From an uncultured Victivallales bacterium (GTDB taxonomy: Bacteria; Verrucomicrobiota; Lentisphaeria; Victivallales; UBA1829): DNA of 60,298 nt. A program made the translations under genes and the position numbers. The stretch covers positions 1 to 60,298 of the forward strand of contig CALXRL010000013.1 in assembly GCA_944390735.1 (NCBI GenBank), read 5' to 3'. Below, in pieces: positions 1 to 8,333 of this stretch. Below the pieces are notes generated by a model. It was not told the origin of the DNA. It worked only from the letters and a program-made list of their open reading frames with translations, and ran no database searches. Within the stretch, counting starts at the first letter, position 1. Each line of letters starts with the position of its first letter.

Positions 1-1
1 A

Positions 2-1258
2 GAACTCGGATACAAAGGACTGGTGACCTCCTACAACGTCTTCAAGACCCATCATTTCAACCGGATTCGCCAGGAGACATGCGATTACGTCGCCATGAAC
101 AGCTATCATGCGCATCCGAGCAACTGGGTTCACAGGAATTCCATCATTTCGCAGGAGAGTGCCATCGGGAAATCCGCGGGACTCTTCCGGGATATCATCT
201 CCGCGCGTCTGCACGGGAAACCGCTTGTCGTCACGGAATATCAATGCGTCTTCTGGAACAAGTACCGGTACGAACAGCCGTTTGTCTTCGGAGCCTATGC
301 GGCTTTTCAAGGAATTGATGCCATTTCCATGCACAGCGATCCGGTTTCACTCCAGCCGGAGGTGTTCAGCAACTCCCGCATCCGCTCATTCGGAGGCTAT
401 ACCGATCCGATCGCGGTAGCGTCGGAATTTCTGACCTTCTTTCTCTATCGCCGCGGGGATGTGAAAACCGTTCCGGACAACGTCCGGATCCAGATTTCCA
501 ACGATCTCAAAGGCGTGAAAAATCCGAACGTCACCCTGTCCAAAACCCAGAGCTCGCTTGCACTGATCACCGGGTTCTCCCTGGATTTCGAGGGGAAAAA
601 GGATCCGAATGCGCTTCTTATCTCCGTCAAAGGCGGAGCCAGGACCGCCGGAACGAATGCGTATTCGCAGTCCATTGATGAATCCGCAAATCTTGTTCCG
701 TATCTGAAACTCATGAAGGAGAAGGGATTCCTGCCGAAGGGAAACCGCAGCAACGGTCTCAATCTTTTCGAAAATTCCACCGGGGAACTGCTTCTGGATA
801 CGGACAAACGGTTCATGGCGGTCAATACGCCGCGACTTCAGGGAATCTGCGCGGAGGCGGAAACCAAATACAAATTCCCCGATTTTGAGATTGCTTCCGC
901 CAGTGTCCGCGGAACGCTGGCTCTGGTCTCCATCGACAAACGGGAACCGATCCGCACGGCGAAACGTCTGGTTCTGGTCTTCGCGACCAACGCCCTGAAC
1001 AGCAATATGCAGTTTGCTGAGCAGGAAATGCTGAAACTGCTGCGTTCCGGCGGCACACCGGCTCTGATTCAGGCGGGGAAATTCCGGATCCGTCTCCGCA
1101 ACCGGAATGCGGCGAATCTGAAACTTCATCCCCTGGATCTCGCCGGACGACGTCTGAAAACGATCCGACCGGAAACAATCCGCGGAGAATGGACCGAATT
1201 CACCGTTGATACGGCTCGCGATGGTGCAGCCCTCTTCTTTGAACTCGGATCAGAGTGA
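2..1258 (+). CDS. Glycoside hydrolase, (beta/alpha)8-barrel type, 5'-truncated by the window edge
   Basis: The reading frame is open through the left edge, so the GTG at 23 is probably internal and the true start lies outside the window. What remains looks like the second half of a TIM-barrel glycosidase followed by a beta-rich C-terminal domain. A Thr-Glu-Tyr-Gln motif at about 233-244, after a hydrophobic beta-strand (KPLVV), fits the catalytic nucleophile of clan-A glycosidases (GH5/GH39/GH42 kind). The stretch containing SYHAHPSNW before it fits the strand-6/7 loops. The last ~130 residues have no motif I can name. It ends one base before the convergent AraC gene. The exact GH family is uncertain; a secreted polysaccharide or oligosaccharide hydrolase is inferred from its neighbours. 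Confidence 0.7.
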   Translation, partial: ELGYKGLVTSYNVFKTHHFNRIRQETCDYVAMNSYHAHPSNWVHRNSIISQESAIGKSAGLFRDIISARLHGKPLVVTEYQCVFWNKYRYEQPFVFGAYAAFQGIDAISMHSDPVSLQPEVFSNSRIRSFGGYTDPIAVASEFLTFFLYRRGDVKTVPDNVRIQISNDLKGVKNPNVTLSKTQSSLALITGFSLDFEGKKDPNALLISVKGGARTAGTNAYSQSIDESANLVPYLKLMKEKGFLPKGNRSNGLNLFENSTGELLLDTDKRFMAVNTPRLQGICAEAETKYKFPDFEIASASVRGTLALVSIDKREPIRTAKRLVLVFATNALNSNMQFAEQEMLKLLRSGGTPALIQAGKFRIRLRNRNAANLKLHPLDLAGRRLKTIRPETIRGEWTEFTVDTARDGAALFFELGSE

Positions 1259-1259
1259 T

Positions 1260-2042
1260 TCAGGAGTCCAGAATCCGTGCCCGGTCGGCATACGCCTCGG
1301 GGTTCTTCCGGTACACTCCCGGCGGAACCCCGTGGTACAGACGGAAACGGCGGCTGAAATAATTTGCATCGGGATATCCCGTCATCTCCCCGACCTCCCC
1401 GATGCTGAAATGCAGATTCAGAAGCAGACGGCGGGCATGCCTCATCCGCAAGGAAGTCAGATACTCCTCCGCGCCCCCTCCGGTCGCGTGCCGGAAGAGC
1501 GCATTCAAATGGCTCTGGCTGACACCCGCCCTCCGCGCGAGATCCGAAATGGAAAACACCTCGGAATAGTGTTCCTCCAGATCATCCATCGCCCGGACCA
1601 GAGCGGGATGGTGCCGCATCCGCACCCGCCGGGAGGCCTCGATCCCGTTCAGACGCTTCCAGATCAGCGTCAGAAGCAGCGACGCCTCCTCCAGATCATA
1701 CGTTCTGTTCAGCTCGTACAGATTGCGGAACCACTGGCCGATCAGCGGATCACCGGAAGCATCGATCGTCCGCAGGGAAACATCCAGCTCACCCCCAGCC
1801 ATCTCCATCACGGAGTAATAGGTTTCGCAGTCCTCCGTCAGATTTTTCTGAATGTGTACAAGTTCCGGCGGCGTCACATACACCGTACCGCATCCGGCCT
1901 TCAGAGCAACCCCTTCTCCAAAGATCGTCACGCACGCGCCCCGGGACACATAGACAAGCTCCACCCCCCGGTGCGAGTGCATCGAAACCGGAGCGTTCTT
2001 CTCATAATGTCCAGCATACGAAAATAAAACAGGAAGTTTCAC
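1260..2042 (-). CDS. AraC family transcriptional regulator
   Basis: This is a 260-aa one-component regulator. An N-terminal cupin-like sensor domain (residues 1-140, with HSHRGVELVYVSRG and a TPPELVHI strand) is followed by an AraC DNA-binding domain with two helix-turn-helices (about 160-250; SISDLARRAGVSQSHL and GEVGEMTGYPDANYFSRRFR). The start is GTG at 2042 with the Shine-Dalgarno GGAGAAGGA just upstream. A perfect TTGACA-17-TATAAT promoter lies at 2078-2106 on this strand. The gene is divergent from the nucleoside hydrolase and the two -35 boxes are 4 bp apart, so autoregulation together with control of the hydrolase operon is likely. The ligand is unknown; the family usually senses sugars. 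Confidence 0.93.
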   Translation of the reverse strand: MKLPVLFSYAGHYEKNAPVSMHSHRGVELVYVSRGACVTIFGEGVALKAGCGTVYVTPPELVHIQKNLTEDCETYYSVMEMAGGELDVSLRTIDASGDPLIGQWFRNLYELNRTYDLEEASLLLTLIWKRLNGIEASRRVRMRHHPALVRAMDDLEEHYSEVFSISDLARRAGVSQSHLNALFRHATGGGAEEYLTSLRMRHARRLLLNLHFSIGEVGEMTGYPDANYFSRRFRLYHGVPPGVYRKNPEAYADRARILDS

Positions 2043-2077
2043 GCTTGATCCTTCTCCTCAAATCATCATTTTATACT

Positions 2078-2106
2078 ATTATAACAGAAGATTGTGCAGA
2101 TGTCAA
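2078..2106 (-). promoter_or_regulatory. Consensus sigma70-type promoter of the AraC gene
   Basis: On the minus strand TTGACA (2106-2101) and TATAAT (2083-2078) are separated by exactly 17 bp, an exact match to the housekeeping consensus. The GTG start of the AraC gene lies about 36 bp downstream. Confidence 0.85.
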
Positions 2107-2110
2107 GGGG

Positions 2111-2139
2111 TTGTTTTCTGAATGAAGTTGTCGTATAAT
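2111..2139 (+). promoter_or_regulatory. Promoter of the nucleoside hydrolase operon
   Basis: TTGTTT (2111-2116) and TATAAT (2134-2139) are separated by 17 bp. A start of transcription near 2146 would leave the ATG at 2122 outside the mRNA, which supports ATG 2182 as the translation start. The -35 box is back to back with the AraC promoter. Confidence 0.8.
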
Positions 2140-2181
2140 AAAATAACAGAAAACGCAACCAGCGAAAAGGAATCCTCCAGA

Positions 2182-3141
2182 ATGAAAGCAATTGCCGCAC
2201 ACTTTCCGAAACTGCCCCCTGAGCGCCGCAGGGAACTTCTCACGCTTCCCCGAAACGGAACAGCGGACGCCGTCCTCGACACCGACACCTTCAACGAAAT
2301 CGACGATCAGTTCGCTCTTGCCTTTGCCGTTCTCTCTCCGGAGGTTCTGAATCTGAAAGCCGTTCTTGCCGCACCGTTTCACAACGCCCGCTCGAGCGGG
2401 CCCGCGGACGGCATGGAAAAGAGTTATGAGGAAATCCTGAAAATTCTGAAACTGCTGGACAAACCCGCCGATGATTTTGTTTTTCACGGATCGAGATCCT
2501 ATCTGAAAGACGCCCTGACCCCTGTCGAAAGCGATGCCGCACATCGGATCATCGCCCTTGCGCGCGAAGCGAAAGCCCGGGGACGCGTTCTGTATATTCT
2601 GGCAATCGCGGCGATCACCAATGTGGCGTCGGCACTGCTGATGGCGCCGGACATCATCGACAGTGTGGTTGTGGTCTGGCTCGGGGGGCACGCGTTCCAC
2701 ACGGTTCCGAACACGGAATTCAATCTGCATCAGGATATCCCGGCATCGCAGGTGATGTTTGAATCGGGCGTCCCGCTGGTTCTGCTTCCCTGCTGCGGAG
2801 TTGTGGAACTGCTCATGACAACCCTGCCGGATCTGAAACGGCGCTGCGGCAGATGCGGAGAACTCGGAGAATTTCTCTATCAGCGCACCTATGATTATCT
2901 GCACGGCGATCCCTGTATTCAGAAAGTGATCTGGGATATTGCGACCGTCGCGTGCTTTGTCGCTCCGGACGCCGTATGCACGGAACTCATCTCCGCCCCG
3001 ATACTGAATGACGACAGCTCCTGGACCACCACCGGAAACCGTCATGAAATCCGCCTTGCGACCTATCTGAAACGCGGAGAGGTGTTCGACGCGCTTTTCC
3101 GGAAACTGGAAGCGTTCTCCCAGCAGGAAAATAAAAAGTGA
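2182..3141 (+). CDS. Nucleoside hydrolase family protein (inosine-uridine preferring type)
   Basis: This 319-aa protein likely splits N-glycosidic bonds of (ribo)nucleosides or related glycosides, releasing base and ribose. The family's calcium-binding Asp cluster is seen as LDTDTFNEIDDQFAL near residue 35, and a later block matches the family pattern (ILAIAAITNVASAL, then WLGGHAF and NTEFNLHQD with further acidic ligands). I start at ATG 2182 because the frame's ATG at 2122 lies inside the promoter and because AAGGAA precedes 2182. The prepilin gene follows after 40 bp and a glycosidase after that, so the three may be co-transcribed. Divergent AraC control is likely. The substrate cannot be read from sequence. 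Confidence 0.85.
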   Translation: MKAIAAHFPKLPPERRRELLTLPRNGTADAVLDTDTFNEIDDQFALAFAVLSPEVLNLKAVLAAPFHNARSSGPADGMEKSYEEILKILKLLDKPADDFVFHGSRSYLKDALTPVESDAAHRIIALAREAKARGRVLYILAIAAITNVASALLMAPDIIDSVVVVWLGGHAFHTVPNTEFNLHQDIPASQVMFESGVPLVLLPCCGVVELLMTTLPDLKRRCGRCGELGEFLYQRTYDYLHGDPCIQKVIWDIATVACFVAPDAVCTELISAPILNDDSSWTTTGNRHEIRLATYLKRGEVFDALFRKLEAFSQQENKK

Positions 3142-3181
3142 GCAATCTCAACCCTCTCAAAAAATAAAAAGGAGACTAGTT

Positions 3182-4012
3182 ATGGAAACGGACCCCTTGT
3201 CAAAAAGCAGGAATGACACACCATCTCCGCTATCTGCTGAAACAAGATACCCCCTGAAGCGGCTCGCCGGGAACTCAAAGCCAATCCATTTTACATTGAT
3301 TGAATTTTTAATCGTAGTTTCAATAATTGCTGTTCTAGCTGGGCTTCTCCTTCCCGCATTGAATTCTGCAAGGGAAAAGGGACGGGAGATTTCCTGTGTC
3401 AGCAATTTTTCGCAATGCATAAAGGGACAACAGCTGTACGCAGGTGACTACAGCGATATGATGGTCTATACCATCGCCGCAAACGGCGGAATGCGTCCCT
3501 GGGGAGAAGTTCTGGGAGGCAATAAGTATCTCTCCAGAAAAGCGATGTACTGCCCGGTGGTCAAACCCTCGACCAGTTACTGGCAGACGAGCGGCATGAT
3601 CGCACCCTCGATAGGATGGTTTTTCAGATACTGGCTTGATCCGTATAATCTTGGATTCTGCAGCGGAACCGGGAACGTCGAGGAAGTTCCCTGGTTCAAA
3701 TACGAGGGAGGCGGGAGCAGCTACACGGTACTGATTCTTCTGAATAAACTGCCGAACGTCGGTGCCCTGCCAGTCTATGCGGATACCATGATCTATACAG
3801 GGGCCAGCCAGGGAAAAAGCTGTTATGGCTTTTCCGGCGATACAGCGATGGACAACAGTTACACTTCGCTTCATCACGCGATGAAAGCCAATTTTGCCTT
3901 CGGAGACGGTCATGTGGAACCCATGACACCCGCAAAACTTCGGAAACGCTATTACAAAAACGCAGGAATATGGCGGTTTGTTGTTGACGGAACGCGCATC
4001 ATCACCTGGTAA
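3182..4012 (+). CDS. Prepilin-type N-terminal methylation domain / H-x9-DG protein
   Basis: This 276-aa pseudopilin-like protein has a long 37-residue basic leader, then the type IV prepilin signature FTLIEF with the conserved Glu at +5, a ~20-residue hydrophobic helix (LIVVSIIAVLAGLLLPAL) and the Lentisphaerae-style continuation NSAREKGR. Near the C-terminus it carries HHAMKANFAFGDGH, the H-x9-DG motif of this family. It should be processed by a prepilin peptidase and handled by a type II/IV pilus-like machine. AAAAGGAGAC lies just before the ATG. It sits 40 bp after the nucleoside hydrolase and 14 bp before the glycosidase, so it is in one operon. Residue +6 is Phe instead of the usual Leu. 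The individual role of these proteins is unknown. Confidence 0.9.
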   Translation: METDPLSKSRNDTPSPLSAETRYPLKRLAGNSKPIHFTLIEFLIVVSIIAVLAGLLLPALNSAREKGREISCVSNFSQCIKGQQLYAGDYSDMMVYTIAANGGMRPWGEVLGGNKYLSRKAMYCPVVKPSTSYWQTSGMIAPSIGWFFRYWLDPYNLGFCSGTGNVEEVPWFKYEGGGSSYTVLILLNKLPNVGALPVYADTMIYTGASQGKSCYGFSGDTAMDNSYTSLHHAMKANFAFGDGHVEPMTPAKLRKRYYKNAGIWRFVVDGTRIITW

Positions 4013-4026
4013 GCAATGGAGACAAA

Positions 4027-6966
4027 ATGAAAACAATACTTCCGCTTCTTCTGTTTTCCCTGCTTCTCGCGGGAAGTGAAAAGGAGCATCTGCTCCTCTG
4101 GTCCCTGGAAATGAATTCTCCGGCCCGATGGATTGCCAATACATCGGGCAAAATGACAATTCGCCGGAATGAACAGGAAAATTCGATCCGTTTCGATGTT
4201 GTCTTTCCTGAATCCGGCGATCATTGGGTTTATCCCTCGTTCCGTTTCCGGAAAAACAGGGAATGCTTCCGGGATGCTGAAACGCTGACGTTCGATGTCA
4301 AGGCAAAACAGTCGAATCCGTCAGCGGGGTACAAACTGTGTATCGTCCAGTTTCCCGGAGGAATGATTCCATTCCCCTCGCCTCCCGCGGATGGGAAATG
4401 GCAGAAAGTCAGAATTGATCTCCGGAAACGAAAGCTCGACTATTCTAAAATTTCTCTGCTTCAAATTGGATTCAATCCAAGATCTCCCGAATTCTCCTAT
4501 GAACTCAGGAACATCCGTCTCTTCGGCAGAAGCAGTCGGAAAGAGACGGTTGATATTGCCGATGCCATCACATTCAGCGCTCCGGGAACCGCGTTTCTTG
4601 AAAAAGAACCCGTCATATTTCAATTAAAACCGCAACATCGGGTACCAGCCCGCTATATTGTGGAGGACTGGCGGGGAAATCCGGTCGTCAAAGGAGATTT
4701 CCCCGGGAATGGAAACGCACCGCTGCGATTCAGCCAGCTGCCCTGCGGATATTATCGTCTGAAGGTGGTGTCCGATCAGCTTCCGTTCACAGGAAAGCGG
4801 AGTTTTGCCATTCTGCCCGATCTCCGGACCCGCAGGAACAACAATTCTCCTTACTGCATTGATACCTGTCTCAGCTGGTATGCAAGGCCCAATGCGCTCT
4901 CCTGGATGACACGCGATAAAGAACCAAACAGCCGCTATCCGGGTCCTGCTTACGATCTTGGAACGGAACTCTGTTCCAGACTGGGAGTATCCATCATCAG
5001 GGAACGTCTTTCATGGAGGGAAACAGAACCGGAACAGGGGAAATTCTCATGGTGGCAGTATCTTCCCAACGTGAAACGGTTTGCTTCTCAAAAAATCCAG
5101 GTTCTGGAACTGTATCACGATGCGCCGAAATGGTGCGTGCGACCGCAGGGAAAATCCTATCCCTCAGATGCTCTGGAAGTCTATCGCTATGCGAATTCCG
5201 TGGCAAAAGCCATGAAGGGAGCTGTACAGTATTGGGAATATTTCAATGAGGAGGATCTGAGCGGACCGTATTCTCCGAAAAATGGATGCGGAGCATGGGA
5301 ATATACGGCGATGCTGAAAGCCGCTGTCTACGGATTCAAAAAAGGTGCTCCCGGAATCAAGGCCATGAACGGAGGACTTGCCTTTCTTCCCCTGAGACCT
5401 TATATTGACACCTGTTTCAAAAACGATTACGCCCAATATGGAGATCTTTTAAACGTTCATACCTACCGGTCTCTGAAGGGATATCCGGAAATGATTGCAG
5501 ACATCAGGGCGACCTTGAAACGCAACGGTGCGGAAAATATGCCCGTCTGGTTCACGGAATTCGGAACCCATCAGGAAGGCGCGGGAACAATTGACAGCTA
5601 TCTCTCCGGATTGAAGGAACACTCGGAGGATCAGGAACTCATTGTCGCAGAATTCATTCCGAAAGCGAATATTCTTTTCCAGTTTCTCGGGGTGGAAAAG
5701 AATTTTCTGTTCATGCTTCTTCCGAACAATGAAAGCGCAGGGAAAAAAGTATGGGGACAACTCCGCCATGACTACACCGTCAAACCAGGCTATGTTGCTC
5801 TGGCAACCTTGATCAAACAGCTTGGAGATGCGACAATGATCGGAGAAATGAAGATGTCCGAAGGGATCCGGGGATTTCTCTACCGACAGCCGAACGGATC
5901 GCAAACAGTCGTCCTCTGGGCTGTCTCCCCGCTGGAGACAAGGGATGCCAGAGGACTCCTGCCCACGGACCTCCCGGCAAAAGAAGTTTTCTTTTCCGCG
6001 GCACGGGAAATTACCGCGACCAATTTTCTTGGGACCCGGAAGGTTCTGTCGCCGGAACAGGGAAAAATCCGGGTGAATGCGATCCGATTTCCAATCTATC
6101 TCTCCGGATTTCACGGTCTGAAAGCGGAAATTCCAGCGCAACACTCTCCAAAATTCTCCAGAAACGAAAGTGAATACGAAAAAAGCATCGTTATGAATAT
6201 TCGTTTCCCCCCGGATTGCAAAGTCTCTCCGATGGGAGAAGCTGTCACAATCCCCGGGGATCAGACAATGGCTGTTCTGCAGATCTGGAATCTTTCAGAA
6301 TCAGAGAAAATATGTTCCCTGAATTTCTCCGGCGCAGAAATCACGGGATTCCCCTCCCGGGCCAGACTTGCACCGGAAAGCAAAAAGGAGATCCCGATCC
6401 AAATCAACTGCAGCGACAGAATCATGGGGGATCTTGTGTTTTCCGGAAGCACAGGCACTAAAAAAATCACACGTCTTGTAATTCCTTTCAAGCAATTTCA
6501 CAAGATGGCGGCTTCCGGATTTCAGCAGGATCTGCCATGGACCAAGGATCCGAAACTGTGGAAAGGTCCTTTTGTCGCCCGTACAGGATTCGATGAAAGG
6601 GAACAGGCTGTCACAATGGATATCTCATTCCCGAAAGGAACGCATCCATGGACCTATCCGGAATACCTTCTCCAGCTTCCGCAGGAAAGCATGAAAGGAG
6701 CATATGGAATATCATTCGAGCTGAAAGCCGATACAGACATCGGAATGTGTCTCTTCATCACGCCGATGAACACGCCGGGACGCCCAGGAAGAATTATTGA
6801 ATACACCATGGCCCCTCCGGAAAAAGATCACTGGAAGGAACACATCATCGTTTTTAATCAGGATCCGCAAGAGATTACCGCGATCCGCCTGGGAATGACC
6901 CCCCGAAAAACGACCTCCTTCCGTCTCTCCATCCGGAATATCAGACTGCTGTACAGAAATCAATAA
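4027..6966 (+). CDS. Large exported glycoside hydrolase (GH39/GH5-like) with flanking beta-sandwich domains
   Basis: A 979-aa protein with a short signal peptide (MKTILPLLLFSLLLAG, no lipobox Cys). Residues ~20-180 form a carbohydrate-binding-like beta-sandwich. Residues ~270-640 form a clan-A barrel with a putative acid/base Glu408 in EYFNEEDL and nucleophile Glu511 in WFTEFGTH. The C-terminal ~140 residues repeat the N-terminal fold: FPESGDHWVYPSF near the N-terminus resembles FPKGTHPWTYPEY near the C-terminus. The role is probably hydrolysis of plant or host polysaccharide outside the cytoplasm. It starts 14 bp after the prepilin stop and ends convergent with thiI, 18 bp away. The family assignment is by motif only. 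Confidence 0.8.
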   Translation: MKTILPLLLFSLLLAGSEKEHLLLWSLEMNSPARWIANTSGKMTIRRNEQENSIRFDVVFPESGDHWVYPSFRFRKNRECFRDAETLTFDVKAKQSNPSAGYKLCIVQFPGGMIPFPSPPADGKWQKVRIDLRKRKLDYSKISLLQIGFNPRSPEFSYELRNIRLFGRSSRKETVDIADAITFSAPGTAFLEKEPVIFQLKPQHRVPARYIVEDWRGNPVVKGDFPGNGNAPLRFSQLPCGYYRLKVVSDQLPFTGKRSFAILPDLRTRRNNNSPYCIDTCLSWYARPNALSWMTRDKEPNSRYPGPAYDLGTELCSRLGVSIIRERLSWRETEPEQGKFSWWQYLPNVKRFASQKIQVLELYHDAPKWCVRPQGKSYPSDALEVYRYANSVAKAMKGAVQYWEYFNEEDLSGPYSPKNGCGAWEYTAMLKAAVYGFKKGAPGIKAMNGGLAFLPLRPYIDTCFKNDYAQYGDLLNVHTYRSLKGYPEMIADIRATLKRNGAENMPVWFTEFGTHQEGAGTIDSYLSGLKEHSEDQELIVAEFIPKANILFQFLGVEKNFLFMLLPNNESAGKKVWGQLRHDYTVKPGYVALATLIKQLGDATMIGEMKMSEGIRGFLYRQPNGSQTVVLWAVSPLETRDARGLLPTDLPAKEVFFSAAREITATNFLGTRKVLSPEQGKIRVNAIRFPIYLSGFHGLKAEIPAQHSPKFSRNESEYEKSIVMNIRFPPDCKVSPMGEAVTIPGDQTMAVLQIWNLSESEKICSLNFSGAEITGFPSRARLAPESKKEIPIQINCSDRIMGDLVFSGSTGTKKITRLVIPFKQFHKMAASGFQQDLPWTKDPKLWKGPFVARTGFDEREQAVTMDISFPKGTHPWTYPEYLLQLPQESMKGAYGISFELKADTDIGMCLFITPMNTPGRPGRIIEYTMAPPEKDHWKEHIIVFNQDPQEITAIRLGMTPRKTTSFRLSIRNIRLLYRNQ

Positions 6967-6984
6967 AAAGGATGCAGAAGCAAA

Positions 6985-8193
6985 TCAGCGGTCCACGGAG
7001 ATTTCCAGCGTTTCATAGGCGCGTTCCAGCAGCTCCGTCATATCGCCCAGCAGCGCCTCCTCCGCCTCGATCCGGTACAGTCTGGCGGCAACAGAGGGGG
7101 ACGGAGGCGCAAACACCGTGCAGCTGTCGGGAAAATCCTCGATCGACGTCTGAAATGTTCCAAGCTCCTCCGCTCGGCGGATCGTCTCCATCTTGTCCAG
7201 TCCGCAGAGGGGCCGAAGAACCACATACTCCGCGGCATTGCCGATCGTTCCAAGGTTGATGACCGTCTGACTGGCAACCTGCCCCACCGATTCCCCCGTC
7301 ACAATCGCATACAGGCGCTTCCGACGGCAGATCATGTTCGCAAGGCGCATCATGTAGCGACGGTACAGAACCGTCCGGAACTTCGGATTGCAGACATCGC
7401 GGATCTTCTTCTGGATCTCCGAAAAATTGCAGGCGTAAAGAGTCCCCGGCTTCTGATGGCGATTCAGAATCGCCGCCAGGCGACGCACCTTCTCCAGCGA
7501 CTCCATCGGAGTATACGGATAGCTGTGGAACGTCAGGTAATCCACATGACAGCCGCGGTTCATAATCAGCTTGCACGCAACCGGCGAATCAATTCCTCCC
7601 GAAAGAAGCGCCAGCACCGGACTGTTGCTCCCCACCGGAAGCCCTCCCGCTCCGGGATATGACGTGTAGTAAACCAGCGCATTCACATCCCGCACTTCGA
7701 TCCCCACCGTCACCTCGGCATGAGTCAAATTGACTTTCAGGTGCTCCTCGCCGAAGAGTTTTTCAATGCGCGTCGCCACCGCGATCTCGATCTCTCTGGA
7801 ACACAGCGGAAAGGTTTTGTCGCTCCTTCTGGCACGAACCCGGAACTCCACCCGCGGCCGAACAGCCAGAACCGGATCAAAATGCTCATGAATGCTCTGC
7901 TCCACCAGCGAACAGATCTCCTCCATGTCGGGACGGCATTCAAGCGCCGGAGAGAACGATTCCAGACCCGAACAGCGGTGAAGCCCTTCCCGAATCGTCT
8001 GGAGTTCCTCCTCCGTGAATGCAGAAGCATCCTTCTTGCGGATGTAGATTCTCCCCCGCACCCGCTTGAAAAAAATGTTTTCCAGCGACGCACACTGATA
8101 TTTCATGTTGTCCACGAGTTTTTCTTCAAACATCGAACGGTTGTCGCCTTTCGTGGCGATCTCGTGGTACCGGCAGATAATCGTTTTATACAT
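6985..8193 (-). CDS. thiI: tRNA 4-thiouridine synthase ThiI (short form)
   Basis: A 402-aa cytoplasmic enzyme that adenylates U8 of tRNA and transfers sulfur to make s4U; it can also serve thiazole synthesis. The order is an N-terminal ferredoxin-like and THUMP region (1-165), then a PP-loop ATP-pyrophosphatase with LALLSGGIDSPVA near residue 180. A C-terminal Cys in DFPDSCTVFAPPSPS corresponds to the catalytic disulfide Cys. The rhodanese domain of the enterobacterial enzyme is absent, as in many bacteria, so the sulfur route must use another carrier. I start at ATG 8193 (MYKTIICRYHE) because AAAAAGGATT precedes it and the upstream nine residues are not conserved. A hairpin with no T-run (8267-8302) separates it from the upstream ATPase gene. 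Confidence 0.93.
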   Translation of the reverse strand: MYKTIICRYHEIATKGDNRSMFEEKLVDNMKYQCASLENIFFKRVRGRIYIRKKDASAFTEEELQTIREGLHRCSGLESFSPALECRPDMEEICSLVEQSIHEHFDPVLAVRPRVEFRVRARRSDKTFPLCSREIEIAVATRIEKLFGEEHLKVNLTHAEVTVGIEVRDVNALVYYTSYPGAGGLPVGSNSPVLALLSGGIDSPVACKLIMNRGCHVDYLTFHSYPYTPMESLEKVRRLAAILNRHQKPGTLYACNFSEIQKKIRDVCNPKFRTVLYRRYMMRLANMICRRKRLYAIVTGESVGQVASQTVINLGTIGNAAEYVVLRPLCGLDKMETIRRAEELGTFQTSIEDFPDSCTVFAPPSPSVAARLYRIEAEEALLGDMTELLERAYETLEISVDR

Positions 8194-8266
8194 TGACGAA
8201 TCCTTTTTCTCAGAGAACAAACGAAGAAAACCCTTCCTTTTTCCGAAGAGTTTTCCCTGTGCTGCC

Positions 8267-8302
8267 GAAGCGTTTTCCGTGTCGGAAGCGCGGAAAACAC
8301 TT
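8267..8302 (-). terminator. Intergenic hairpin between the GspE-type gene and thiI
   Basis: AAGCGTTTTCCG (8267-8278) and CGGAAAACACTT (8291-8302) form a 12-bp stem with one mismatch around an 11-12 nt loop. There is no T-run on the minus side, so it may be a weak terminator, an attenuator or an mRNA processing element. Confidence 0.35.
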
Positions 8303-8333
8303 CAACAGCGCTCCGCCTCTTCCGAATCAGGAA

